Source: Microbacterium sp. (GTDB lineage Bacteria > Actinomycetota > Actinomycetes > Actinomycetales > Microbacteriaceae). From it: 64,000 nucleotides of DNA. Location: positions 14,266 to 78,265 of the forward strand of contig NZ_QFPF01000009.1 in assembly GCF_003248605.1 (NCBI RefSeq), read 5' to 3'. Of this stretch, positions 38,401-46,037 are shown piece by piece. Position 1 is the stretch's first letter. The number at the start of each line of letters is the position of its first letter. The translations under genes and the position numbers were made by a program. Below the pieces are notes generated by a model. The model searched no databases. It saw only the letters and a list, made by a program, of their open reading frames with translations, and had not been told where the DNA came from.

Positions 38401-39303
38401 CTGGAAGTCGGTCGCCGCGAGCTTGCCCGCCCGCGCACGGCTCACCAGGTCTTCGTAGGCTGCGAGATACTCGCCGAACGCCATGGTGTCGGCGCGCTTG
38501 ATGCTCGGAACCATGAGCGCGCGCGTGCCGTCGGGTTTGGGCAGATCGATCGCGATGCCGAGGTTGATGTGCGCCGGAGCCACGACGGCGGGCTTGCCGT
38601 CGACCTCGGCGAAGAAGACGTTCTGGCTCGGGAACTCTTTGAGTGCCTGGATGATCGCCCAGCCGATCAGGTGGGTGAAGCTGATCTTGCCGCCACGCGT
38701 GCGCGACATGTGGTTGTTGATGACGATCCGGTTGTCGATCATCAGCTTTGCCGGGATCGTGCGCACGCTCGTCGCGGTCGGCACGGTCAGCGACTCGTCC
38801 ATGTTGGCCGCGAGCGCCTTCGGCATCCCGCGGAGCGGGGTGACCTTGTCGGCCTCGAGCGGCTCTTCGGAGGACGTCGCCGACGTGACGGGTGCCTGCG
38901 CGGGGATCGGCTGGCGCGCGGCGGGCTTGGCCGTCGTCCGGGCGACGGGCTGCGCGCCCATCACGGGGATGGGAGCGGTCACGGGGTGCGGCTCCGATCC
39001 GGCGGAGTTCGACGCGGGCGCCGGGTCAGCCGGGGCGGGGGGTGCGGCCTTCGCGGCGGTCGCCGACGGCGGTGCCGCCTCGGACCTCGGCGCCGTGGGC
39101 ACGGACTGCTCGCCGGCGCCGGCTGCAGCATCCGTGCCGTTCTCCACATCGACGGGGTGGTAGGCCTCGAGGATCGGCCACCAGGCCTTGTCCACTGAAT
39201 TCCGATCCGCGGTGAACTGCTCGTAGAGTTCGTCCACGAGCCACTCGTTGGCCCCGAATTCTCCCTCGTTCGAAGTCCCGACGCCCGCCACCTGGCTCGA
39301 CAC
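35497..39303 (-). CDS. kgd: Multifunctional 2-oxoglutarate metabolism enzyme (E1/E2-fused 2-oxoglutarate decarboxylase)
   Basis: 1268 aa, the fused form typical of actinobacteria. In order: an N-terminal ODHB-like segment (NEWLVDELYEQFTADRN); an Ala/Pro linker (about 70-150) without a lipoyl domain; an E2-type acyltransferase domain with STYDHRVIQGAGSGEFL (near 370); and the thiamine-diphosphate E1 region with AHRGRLNVLTNIAGK, HGDAAFAGQGVV and RRRGHNEGDDPSMTQP. It decarboxylates 2-oxoglutarate and feeds the dehydrogenase complex of the TCA cycle, under GarA-type control in relatives. The start is GTG at 39303 with AAAGAGG upstream. It is convergent with the SDR gene. Confidence 0.95.
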   Translation of the reverse strand: MSSQVAGVGTSNEGEFGANEWLVDELYEQFTADRNSVDKAWWPILEAYHPVDVENGTDAAAGAGEQSVPTAPRSEAAPPSATAAKAAPPAPADPAPASNSAGSEPHPVTAPIPVMGAQPVARTTAKPAARQPIPAQAPVTSATSSEEPLEADKVTPLRGMPKALAANMDESLTVPTATSVRTIPAKLMIDNRIVINNHMSRTRGGKISFTHLIGWAIIQALKEFPSQNVFFAEVDGKPAVVAPAHINLGIAIDLPKPDGTRALMVPSIKRADTMAFGEYLAAYEDLVSRARAGKLAATDFQGTTISLTNPGGIGTVHSVPRLMKGQGCIVGAGALEYPAEFQGASDKTLNELAIGKTITLTSTYDHRVIQGAGSGEFLKKVHELLIGQRGFYDDIFAALRIPYAPIHWAADINVDVAERIDKQARVQELINSYRVRGHLMADTDPLEYVQRTHPDLEIEEHGLTFWDLDREFVTGGFGGKRMMKLRDILGVLRDSYCRTLGIEYMHIQDPEQRRWFQQKVEVKYTKPGHDEQLRILSKLNEAEAFETFLQTKYVGQKRFSLEGGESLIPLLDEILQGAAEARLDGAAIGMAHRGRLNVLTNIAGKTYGQVFREFEGSVALGNKRGSGDVKYHLGTEGTFISDGGEELPVYLAANPSHLETVDGVLEGIVRAKQDRKPIGTFSWLPILVHGDAAFAGQGVVVETLQMSQLRGYRTGGTIHVVVNNQVGFTTLPQDARSSVYATDVAKTIQAPIFHVNGDDPEAVVRVAQLAFEYRERFHRDVVIDLICYRRRGHNEGDDPSMTQPLMTNLIEAKRSVRRLYTESLVGRGDITEAEYEKAKRDFQDRLEVAFAETHAAETGAHDVVSDAAADETGEISWGELETTGVSTDVVHLIGDAFVNKPDGFTVHPKIQQLLDKRLDMSRNGTIDWGFAELLAFGSVLLEGTNVRLAGQDSRRGTFVQRHSVMHDRANGQEWIPLANLSERQGKFWVYDSLLSEYAAMAFEYGYSVERPDALVLWEGQFGDFANGAQSVIDEFISSADQKWGQQSSVALLLPHGYEGQGPDHSSARIERYLQMCAQDNMIVARPSTPASYFHLLRRQAYARPRRPLVVFTPKAMLRLRGATSPVEDFTSGRFESVLDDDRGLDASAVTKVLLHAGKIHWDLRSELDKRPDPSIALVRLEQYYPAPIDELNAVIDRYPNAQLYWVQDEPENQGAWPFIALEVVKHLHGRTIRRISRAAAASPATGSPKVHAIEHAELMKKALAPAAG

Positions 39304-39452
39304 GCTCGATCGCCCTCTTTCATCGATGAAGTGTGGTTCGCGCGTGGCTTTCGTGCCTGCCGCGCACGACTACCAACCTATCCCAGAATCCGCGCCCCCG
39401 TTCCGGCACGCGCGGCCCTGGCGGGGCCGGGCGGAAGGGTTACCTTAAAGGA

Positions 39453-40907
39453 ATGGACTTCTCCGGTGAACGCCCGATGGTCGATCTGACCTACTCCGAT
39501 GTGTTCCTGGTACCGCGGCGATCCGATGTCTCGAGCCGCCTGCAGGTGGACCTCGCGCCCGCGGACGGCACCCCGGCCACGATCCCGCTCGTGTCGTCCA
39601 ACATGAACTCCGTCACGGGCGCGCGGCTCGCGGCGACGCTGGCCCGGCGGGGCGGACTGGGCGTCCTGCCGCAGGACCTCCCGCTGCAGGAGCTCGACTC
39701 CGCCATCCGGTGGGTGAAGTCGCAGCCCGTGCCCTGGGACACGCCGCTCGTGCTGCCCCCCGATGCGACCGCCGCCGACGCGCTGCGGCTGCTGCCGGCG
39801 ACCCCGGGTCACGGCATCGTCGTCGGGGAGGGCGGGCCCCGCGTGCGAGCGGGCGCGATCAACGGCATCGTGCCGGCCGCACGGCTCGCGACCGCGCTGC
39901 CCGACGCCCGACTGGGCGACCTCGCGCGACCCGACGCCCCGGCCCTCGACGCCGAGGACGTCACCGACCCCCGCGCGGCGTTCGATCTCATCGTCGAGGC
40001 GGGCGTCGATCTCGTCGCGGTCGTCGAGCACGGCCACCTCGTCGGCACGCTCAGCCGCCGCAGCGCTCTGCGCTCGACGCTCTACCGACCCGCCGTGGAC
40101 GCCGCGGGCCGCCTCGCCGTCGCGGCGGCGGTCGGCATCAACGGCGACGTCGCGGGCAAAGCGCGCGCGCTCGCGGCCGCGGGCGTGGATGTGCTCGTCG
40201 TCGACACCGCCCATGGGCATCAGGAGGGCATGCTGAGGGCGCTCCGCGAGGTCGCGGCCCTCGACCTCGGACTTCCGATCGCCGCGGGCAACATCGTCAC
40301 CGCCGAGGGCGTGCACGATCTCGTCGTCGCGGGCGCGACGATCCTGAAGGTCGGCGTCGGTCCCGGCGCGATGTGCACGACCCGCATGATGACGGCGGTG
40401 GGGCGTCCCCAGTTCTCCGCGGTGCTCGAGACCGCCGAGGCTGCGCGCGTGATGGGCGCGCACGTGTGGGCCGATGGCGGGGTGCGGTATCCGCGCGATG
40501 TGGCGCTCGCGCTGGCGGCGGGGGCGGCATCCGTGATGGTGGGATCGTGGTTCGCGGGCACGATCGAGGCACCCGGCGAGCTCCTGGTGGACGCCGAAGG
40601 CCGCGCCTACAAGGAGTCGTGGGGCATGGCCTCGACCAAGGCCGTGCACGAGCGGTTCGGGCGGCTCGACCCCTACGAACTCGCCCGCAAAGAACTCTTC
40701 GCGGAGGGGATCTCGTCGTCGCGGATCTATCTCGACCCGCTGCGTCCCGGCCTCGAGGACCTGCTCGACATGATCACGTCGGGTGTGCGGTCCTCCTTCA
40801 CGTACGCGGGTGCGGCGTCGGTGCCCGAGTTCCACGACCGTGCGCTCGTGGGACTGCAATCGGCCGCCGGGTACGAGGAGGGCAAGGCGCTGCCGGTCAG
40901 CTGGTAG
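39453..40907 (+). CDS. guaB1: GuaB1-family IMPDH-related protein (probable GMP reductase)
   Basis: 484 aa. An IMPDH/GMPR TIM barrel interrupted by a CBS pair (about residues 95-205). The phosphate loop and catalytic Cys lie in VGPGAMCTTRMMTAVG, with VWADGGVRYPRDVALALAAG downstream. GuaB1 of mycobacteria has been shown to work as a GMP reductase despite its IMPDH-like CBS domains; I assign the same role by family. ATG 39453 has AAAGGA upstream and TACCTT 6 nt before it. It is divergent from kgd. Confidence 0.87.
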   Translation: MDFSGERPMVDLTYSDVFLVPRRSDVSSRLQVDLAPADGTPATIPLVSSNMNSVTGARLAATLARRGGLGVLPQDLPLQELDSAIRWVKSQPVPWDTPLVLPPDATAADALRLLPATPGHGIVVGEGGPRVRAGAINGIVPAARLATALPDARLGDLARPDAPALDAEDVTDPRAAFDLIVEAGVDLVAVVEHGHLVGTLSRRSALRSTLYRPAVDAAGRLAVAAAVGINGDVAGKARALAAAGVDVLVVDTAHGHQEGMLRALREVAALDLGLPIAAGNIVTAEGVHDLVVAGATILKVGVGPGAMCTTRMMTAVGRPQFSAVLETAEAARVMGAHVWADGGVRYPRDVALALAAGAASVMVGSWFAGTIEAPGELLVDAEGRAYKESWGMASTKAVHERFGRLDPYELARKELFAEGISSSRIYLDPLRPGLEDLLDMITSGVRSSFTYAGAASVPEFHDRALVGLQSAAGYEEGKALPVSW

Positions 40908-40948
40908 CGGGGATGCCGTCACCCGGTTTTCGGCGGGCGTCCTGCCGT

Positions 40949-40954
40949 TAGACT
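40949..40954 (+). promoter_or_regulatory. -10 hexamer TAGACT of the CNNM operon
   Basis: TAGACT is followed by 10 nt and the ATG (40965) of a 23-codon ORF that overlaps the first CNNM gene. It is the likely promoter of the 40965-43458 unit. Confidence 0.5.
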
Positions 40955-40964
40955 GATCGGCACA

Positions 40965-41036
40965 ATGGACGACCCTCCCAGTTGCAGACGCACGCCCCAC
41001 CGCCCGCTCTCTCGCATCCGAGGGGCTGACGCATGA
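40965..41036 (+). CDS. 23-codon leaderless leader ORF overlapping the CNNM gene
   Basis: ATG 40965 opens a 23-residue ORF (MDDPPSCRRTPHRPLS and onwards, ending GADA) that stops at the TGA 41034-41036 inside the ATGA of the next start codon (41033). It lies 10 nt after TAGACT. The gene at 41033 has no clear ribosome site, so translation of this small ORF could deliver ribosomes to it. Whether the peptide itself matters is unknown. It is too short to judge codon bias. Confidence 0.5.
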   Translation: MDDPPSCRRTPHRPLSRIRGADA

Positions 41037-42415
41037 CGTACGACTACATCATGTTGGGCGTGGGGCTTCTGCTGATCGTGGGCACCGGCCTGTTCGTGGC
41101 GAGCGAGTTCGCCCTCGTCAACCTCGACCGCGCCGACCTCGAGGCGCGCCGCGATCGCGGCGAGACACGGCTCTCGCTGACCATCAGCGCGCTGAAGATC
41201 ACCTCGACGCACCTCTCCAGCGCGCAGCTGGGCATCACCCTGACGACGCTGCTGACCGGATACACGATGGAGCCGGCACTGTCGAACTTCCTCCGGCCGG
41301 TGCTGACGGGGTGGGGGCTTCCCTCGGGGCTCGTCTCCCCGCTCGCGGTCATCGTCGCGGTCACGGTCGCCACGGTGCTGTCGATGATCGTCGGCGAGCT
41401 CGTGCCCAAGAACTTCGCCCTGGCGCTGCCGCGTCAGACCGCCAAGCTCGTCATCCCGTTCCAGGTCGCCTTCACGGCCGTGTTCCGGCCCGCGATCGCC
41501 CTCCTCAACGGCTCGGCCAACGGCATCCTCCGCTCGATGGGCATCGAACCCAAGGAGGAGCTCTCGGGCGCCCGCACGGCCGAGGAGCTCTCCTCCCTCG
41601 TGCGGCGCTCCGCGAGCGCCGGCGTGCTCGAGCAGGACACCGCGTCGCTCCTGAACCGCACCCTGCTCTTCTCCCGTCTGAGCGCGGCCGATGTCATGAC
41701 GCCGCGCCCTTCGATGCACTCCCTCTCCCGTGACGACTCGGCCGACGACGTCATCCAGATCGCCCGGCGCACGGGGCACAGCCGATTCCCCGTCTTCGGC
41801 GAGTCGCTCGATGACATCGTCGGCGTCGTCCATCTCAAGGCTGCCGTGGCCGTGCCGCGCGAGCGCCGCGCCGAAGTGCCGGCCGGCGCCCTCGCGAGCG
41901 AGCCGCTGCGCGTGCCCGAGACGGTGCACCTCGACGGCCTCATCGCCGAGCTGCGCGCGCGCGGCTATCAGCTGGCGATCGTCGTCGACGAGTACGGCGG
42001 CACCGCCGGTGTCGTCACCCTCGAGGATCTCGTCGAGGAGATCGTCGGCGAGGTCGCCGACGAACACGACCGCAGCCGCGCCGGCATCGTGCGGCAGAAG
42101 GACTCGATCACCTTCCCCGGCAACTGGCGCCCCGACGAGCTCATCGACCGCACCGGCATCCGCGTGCCCGAGGGCGAGGTCTACGACACCGTCGGGGGCT
42201 TCCTCATGAGCGAGCTCGAACGCATCCCCGTCGTCGGCGACGAGGTCCGTCTGGAGGGCGGGATGCTGTCGGTGCAGCGCATGGACGGACGACGCGTCGA
42301 CCGCGTGCGCTTCACCCCCGACCCGGAGCCCGAGCCCGAGGCCGACACCGCTCAGATGACGGGACCGCAGCGCATCCTCAGGGACCGCGTGGCGAGCGAG
42401 AGGGGTGCACGATGA
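41033..42415 (+). CDS. CNNM/CorC-type transmembrane protein (hemolysin family)
   Basis: 460 aa. An N-terminal CNNM transmembrane domain has about four helices (LLLIVGTGLFVASEFALVNL; LAVIVAVTVATVLSMIVGEL with VPKNFAL). A CBS pair follows (DVMTPRPSMHSLSRDDSADD; GYQLAIVVDEYGGTAGVVTL). The C-terminal CorC_HlyC domain has VGGFLMSELERIPVVGDEV. Proteins of this type are implicated in magnesium or other divalent-cation export. It overlaps the next CNNM gene by ATGA, and a leader ORF by ATGA at its own start. Confidence 0.9.
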   Translation: MTYDYIMLGVGLLLIVGTGLFVASEFALVNLDRADLEARRDRGETRLSLTISALKITSTHLSSAQLGITLTTLLTGYTMEPALSNFLRPVLTGWGLPSGLVSPLAVIVAVTVATVLSMIVGELVPKNFALALPRQTAKLVIPFQVAFTAVFRPAIALLNGSANGILRSMGIEPKEELSGARTAEELSSLVRRSASAGVLEQDTASLLNRTLLFSRLSAADVMTPRPSMHSLSRDDSADDVIQIARRTGHSRFPVFGESLDDIVGVVHLKAAVAVPRERRAEVPAGALASEPLRVPETVHLDGLIAELRARGYQLAIVVDEYGGTAGVVTLEDLVEEIVGEVADEHDRSRAGIVRQKDSITFPGNWRPDELIDRTGIRVPEGEVYDTVGGFLMSELERIPVVGDEVRLEGGMLSVQRMDGRRVDRVRFTPDPEPEPEADTAQMTGPQRILRDRVASERGAR

Positions 42416-43458
42416 GCGATTGGGCCGGAATCATCTGGCTGGTCGTGCTGCTCGCGGTCAACGCGTTCTTCGTCGGCGCGGAGTTCGCCGTGATCTCGGC
42501 GCGACGGTCTCAGATCGAGCCTCTGGCGGAAAAGGGCTCCCGCGCCGCCAAGACCGCGCTGTTCGCCATGGAGCACGCGACCCTCATGCTCGCGACCTCG
42601 CAGCTGGGTATCACCGTGTGTTCCCTGCTGATCCTGAACGTCTCCGAGCCCGCGATCCACCACCTGCTCGAGATCCCCTTCTCCCTCACGGGCCTGCCCG
42701 AGGCGGCGGTCGATGTCACGGCCTTCGTGGTCGCGCTGCTGATCGTGTCGTACCTGCACGTCGTGTTCGGCGAGATGGTGCCGAAGAACCTCGCCTTCAC
42801 CCTCCCCGATCGCGCGGTGCTGCTGCTCGCGACGCCGCTGGTGTGGGTGGCCCGGATGCTGCACCCGGTGATCTGGACGCTGAACTGGATCGCGAACCAC
42901 GTGCTGCGCCTGTTCCGAGTCGAGCCGAAGGACGAGGCGGCGTCGACGTTCACGCTCGATGAGGTCGCGACGATCGTGAACCAGTCCACGAGCGAGGGCG
43001 TGCTCGATGACTCCACCGGAGCGGTGCTCGCCGCGGTGGAGTTCACCGACAAGAAGGCCCGCGACATCGCGGTGCCCCTGCACGATCTGGTCACCCTTCC
43101 CGAGACGACGACGCCGCTCGAGATCGAGCGCGCGGTCGCCACGCACGGCTACTCGCGCTACGTGATCGTCGACGCCGGCGGCGAGCCGGTCGGCTACGTG
43201 CACCTCAAGGACATCCTCCGCGAGGCGGATGTCTCCGATGCGCGTCTGGACGAGCCGGTTCCCTCGAAGCGGGTGCACCACATGATCCCCGTGCAGGAGA
43301 CGACAGACCTCGAGGACGCCCTCGCCACGATGCGTCGCGCCGGCCGCCACCTGGCCCGTGTGCGGGACGGGGAGGGGCGCACCACGGGCGTGCTCTTCCT
43401 CGAGGACATCATCGAGGAGCTCGTCGGCGAGGTGCAGGACGCCACCCGGCGCGTCTGA
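42412..43458 (+). CDS. Second CNNM/CBS-domain transmembrane protein, lacking CorC tail
   Basis: 348 aa. A paralogue of the preceding gene with the CNNM domain (IIWLVVLLAVNAFFVGAEFA; FGEMVPKNLAFTLPDRAV) and CBS pair (YSRYVIVDAGGEPVGYVHL; RVRDGEGRTTGVLFLEDIIE). It stops shortly after the second CBS and so lacks the CorC_HlyC domain of its neighbour. The paired long and short forms may make a heteromer, which is inference from the operon. It is likely involved in divalent-cation homeostasis. Confidence 0.88.
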   Translation: MSDWAGIIWLVVLLAVNAFFVGAEFAVISARRSQIEPLAEKGSRAAKTALFAMEHATLMLATSQLGITVCSLLILNVSEPAIHHLLEIPFSLTGLPEAAVDVTAFVVALLIVSYLHVVFGEMVPKNLAFTLPDRAVLLLATPLVWVARMLHPVIWTLNWIANHVLRLFRVEPKDEAASTFTLDEVATIVNQSTSEGVLDDSTGAVLAAVEFTDKKARDIAVPLHDLVTLPETTTPLEIERAVATHGYSRYVIVDAGGEPVGYVHLKDILREADVSDARLDEPVPSKRVHHMIPVQETTDLEDALATMRRAGRHLARVRDGEGRTTGVLFLEDIIEELVGEVQDATRRV

Positions 43459-43523
43459 CCGCCGGACCGGAGGCCCCGCGCGCGTCGGCGCGGAGTCTCG
43501 GAGCCGCGGAGTAGCGTGAAGGC

Positions 43524-44387
43524 ATGCAGGACTCCGGGTCGTGGTCGCGAGCCGACGCCGCCGCGCACCTGCGCGCCGCGGCCGATCGCGACGACAAGTA
43601 CACCCGCGGCGTCGTCGGGATGCGCACGGGTTCGCCGGCGTATCCGGGTGCGGCCGTTCTGGGTGTCGAGGCCGCGTGGCGCGCGGGCGCCGGCATGGTG
43701 CGCTACGTCGGAGAGCCCGAGGTCGGTCGCGCGGTGCTCGCCCGGCGCCCCGAGACGGTGCTCGCCGCGGGGCGCGTGCAGGCCTGGGTGATCGGATCGG
43801 GAACCGACCCGAAGCATCGCAGCGCGCAGGAGGAGCGGGCCCTTCGCGACCTGCTCGGTGCAGAGACGCCGGTCGTCGTCGACGCGGGGGCCCTGGATCT
43901 CGCCGCCGCAGCGACCGCTCCCGTGCTCGTGACCCCGCACGCGGGCGAGTTCGCGCGGTTGCGACGGATGCTGGGGCTCGACCCCGATGCGGGCGCCGAT
44001 GTCGACGCGGTGCGCCGCACGGCCTCGGTGCTCGGTGCCGCCGTGCTGCGCAAAGGCGCCGAGACGATCGTCGCGACACCCGGCGGCTGGTGCGCCCGCA
44101 TCCGCTCCGGAACCCCGTGGCTCTCGACGGCGGGGACGGGAGATGTGCTGGCCGGCGTCCTCGGGGCGATCATCGCGGCGGCGAGCGAGCGCGAGGGATT
44201 CGACGTCGAGACGCTCGGGCCGCTGGCCGCGACCGGGGCGTGGGTGCACGGCGTGGCCGGGCGGCGCGCGGCCGGGGATCCGGACGGACACGGCCCCGGG
44301 CATCCCCTCGTCGCGCTCGAGGTCGCCGAGGCGTTGCCGCGAGTCATCGGCGACCTGCTCGGCGGCGGCGCGGGCCCGCGCGCCTAG
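43524..44387 (+). CDS. nnrD: ADP-dependent NAD(P)H-hydrate dehydratase
   Basis: 287 aa. A carbohydrate-kinase-like YjeF C-terminal domain that repairs hydrated NAD(P)H. Seen are SPAYPGAAVLGVEAAWRAG, VTPHAGEFARL and the ribokinase-like anion hole WLSTAGTGDVLAGVLG, with the Asp base in GTGD. The epimerase half (NnrE) is not fused here. ATG 43524 lies 6 nt after TAGCGT. Its own TAG stop is part of the -10 hexamer of the next gene. Confidence 0.92.
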   Translation: MQDSGSWSRADAAAHLRAAADRDDKYTRGVVGMRTGSPAYPGAAVLGVEAAWRAGAGMVRYVGEPEVGRAVLARRPETVLAAGRVQAWVIGSGTDPKHRSAQEERALRDLLGAETPVVVDAGALDLAAAATAPVLVTPHAGEFARLRRMLGLDPDAGADVDAVRRTASVLGAAVLRKGAETIVATPGGWCARIRSGTPWLSTAGTGDVLAGVLGAIIAAASEREGFDVETLGPLAATGAWVHGVAGRRAAGDPDGHGPGHPLVALEVAEALPRVIGDLLGGGAGPRA

Positions 44388-44390
44388 GAT
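44385..44390 (+). promoter_or_regulatory. -10 hexamer TAGGAT overlapping the nnrD stop codon
   Basis: The TAG stop of nnrD is the start of TAGGAT. The next gene begins with GTG exactly 6 nt later, the geometry of a leaderless transcript. Confidence 0.55.
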
Positions 44391-44396
44391 TGTCGG

Positions 44397-45647
44397 GTGT
44401 CGAGGCGGGGGCTGCTGTGGACGGCGTTCGCCGCCGTGCATCTGATCGTCGCCGCGCTCGGCTGGCTGCTGCCCAACCAGCCGATGGGCGATGTGTATCT
44501 CGTGTACGAACCGTGGGCGGCGTCGACGCTCAGCGGGTCCGGCATCCCGGGCATCCACTCGAGCTTCGTCTACCCGCAGCTCGCCCTCGTCCCGATGCTC
44601 CTCGCCGAGGCGCTGTCGTGGGCAGGCGGGTACATCATCGCGTGGGCGGTGCTCGTGACGGCGTTGGATGCTGTCGCCTTCGCCGTGCTCGTCGGCCGTG
44701 CGCGATCGCGCGGTCGTGTGCGGGCGGCGTGGTTCTGGCTCGGGTTCGCGCTGCTGCTGGGGCCGATCGGGATGTACCGGATCGACGCGATCACCGTGCC
44801 GATCGCGGTGGTCGCGCTGCTTCTGCTGGCCCGCCGGCCGGTGCTCGCGGCCGCGCTCCTGACCGCGGGTGCGTGGATCAAGGTCTGGCCCGCCGCGCTG
44901 GTGGCCGCGGCCGCGGTCGCGGTTCGCCGCCGGGTTTCGGTCATCGTGTCCGCTGCGGCGGTCAGTCTCGCCGTGCTCGGTGCGATCGTCGCGGCGGGGG
45001 GTGCCGCGCACGCGCTGGGCTTCGTCACGGGACAGACGGGCCGGGGTCTGCAGCTCGAGGCACCGGTGAGCGCGTTCTACCTGTGGCGCGCGGTCCTCGG
45101 CGAGGACGGGTCCTTCATCTACTACGACCGCGACATGCTCACCTTCCAGGTCGCGGGTCCCGAGGTCGACGTCGTGATCGCCCTCATGACGCCGCTGCTC
45201 GCGTGCGCGGTCGGCGCGGTGCTTGTGCTCGGCGCCATCAAGGCCTGGCGAGGCGCGTCGTTCGCCCGGCTGATGCCGCCGCTCGCCCTCGCGCTGGTGC
45301 TCGTGCTGATCGTCGTGAACAAGGTGGGGTCGCCGCAGTTCCAGACCTGGTTGATCGCGCCGCTCGTGCTGTGGATCGTGCTCGATCGCACGGCCGCGCG
45401 ACTGCCCGCCGCTCTGGCGCTGATCGTCGCGGCCCTCACCATGGCCGTGTACCCGCTGACCTACGGCGGGCTGCTGGCCGCCGACTCCTTCGCCGCCACC
45501 GTACTGACCGCCCGCAATGCGCTCGTGATCGGTCTGCTCGTGCTCGTTCTCGTGCACCTCGCGCGCGTGCCCGTGCGGCGGGCCCGCATCCGGCGGCCGG
45601 CTGCACCCGGCGCCGAGGCCGACGCGCGGTACGCACCCTCGTCCTGA
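44397..45647 (+). CDS. GT-C (GT87/PimE-like) polyprenol-phosphate mannosyltransferase-like membrane protein
   Basis: 416 aa with roughly ten hydrophobic helices. Features of actinobacterial GT-C mannosyltransferases are seen: an acidic first loop after helix 1 (PMGDVYLVYEPWA, catalytic Asp region), GAWIKVWPAALV with the conserved Lys-x-x-Pro, and NKVGSPQFQTWLIAP. It probably adds mannose from polyprenol-phosphate-mannose to an envelope glycolipid; donor and acceptor are not provable here. The start is GTG, leaderless pattern. Confidence 0.8.
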   Translation: MSRRGLLWTAFAAVHLIVAALGWLLPNQPMGDVYLVYEPWAASTLSGSGIPGIHSSFVYPQLALVPMLLAEALSWAGGYIIAWAVLVTALDAVAFAVLVGRARSRGRVRAAWFWLGFALLLGPIGMYRIDAITVPIAVVALLLLARRPVLAAALLTAGAWIKVWPAALVAAAAVAVRRRVSVIVSAAAVSLAVLGAIVAAGGAAHALGFVTGQTGRGLQLEAPVSAFYLWRAVLGEDGSFIYYDRDMLTFQVAGPEVDVVIALMTPLLACAVGAVLVLGAIKAWRGASFARLMPPLALALVLVLIVVNKVGSPQFQTWLIAPLVLWIVLDRTAARLPAALALIVAALTMAVYPLTYGGLLAADSFAATVLTARNALVIGLLVLVLVHLARVPVRRARIRRPAAPGAEADARYAPSS

Positions 45648-45676
45648 TCCCTTCCCTCGAATCCCCGGAGGTCCTC

Positions 45677-45985
45677 ATGCTCATCGCCTTCAGCGTCGCC
45701 CCCAGCGGCACCGGTCGTGCCGACGGATCCGTGCACGACGCGGTCGCCGCCGCGGTGCGGGTCGTCCGCGACTCCGGCCTGCCCCACCGCACGACGTCGA
45801 TGTTCACCGAGGTGGAGGGGGAATGGGACGAGGTGTTCGACGTCGTCCGTGCGGCCACCGAGGCGGTGCTGCCCTTCGGATCCCGTGTCTCGCTCGTTCT
45901 CAAAGCAGACATCCGCCCGGGTTTCACGGGTGAGCTCGACGGCAAGATCGAGCGCCTCGAGCGCGCCATCGACGACACGCCCTGA
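45677..45985 (+). CDS. MTH1187-family thiamine-binding protein (YkoF-like)
   Basis: 102 aa. A ferredoxin-like alpha/beta domain starting LIAFSVAPSGTGRADGSVHD and containing TTSMFTEVEGEWDEVFDVV, the signature of MTH1187/YkoF-type small proteins that bind thiamine or its precursors. It is cytoplasmic. The ATG at 45677 has a strong GGAGGT site. It lies 29 nt after the mannosyltransferase-like gene, with no thiamine transport gene nearby. Confidence 0.87.
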   Translation: MLIAFSVAPSGTGRADGSVHDAVAAAVRVVRDSGLPHRTTSMFTEVEGEWDEVFDVVRAATEAVLPFGSRVSLVLKADIRPGFTGELDGKIERLERAIDDTP

Positions 45986-46037
45986 CCTCCGGCATCCCTC
46001 GTCGAATCGATTCGATCGGTGCGTTAGACTCGCCCCT

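Noticed and set aside
35539-39198. 1219-codon open frame antisense to kgd
   Set aside because: Shadow of the third-position GC bias of kgd; low-complexity Val/Asp/Arg/Leu translation.
39453-40907. Naming this gene guaB (IMP dehydrogenase)
   Set aside because: The sequence fits the separate GuaB1 group, which works as GMP reductase in mycobacteria.
45655-45676. TCGAATCCCCGG resembling a tRNA T-arm
   Set aside because: No acceptor, D or anticodon arms can be folded around it, and it overlaps the ribosome site of the thiamine-binding gene.
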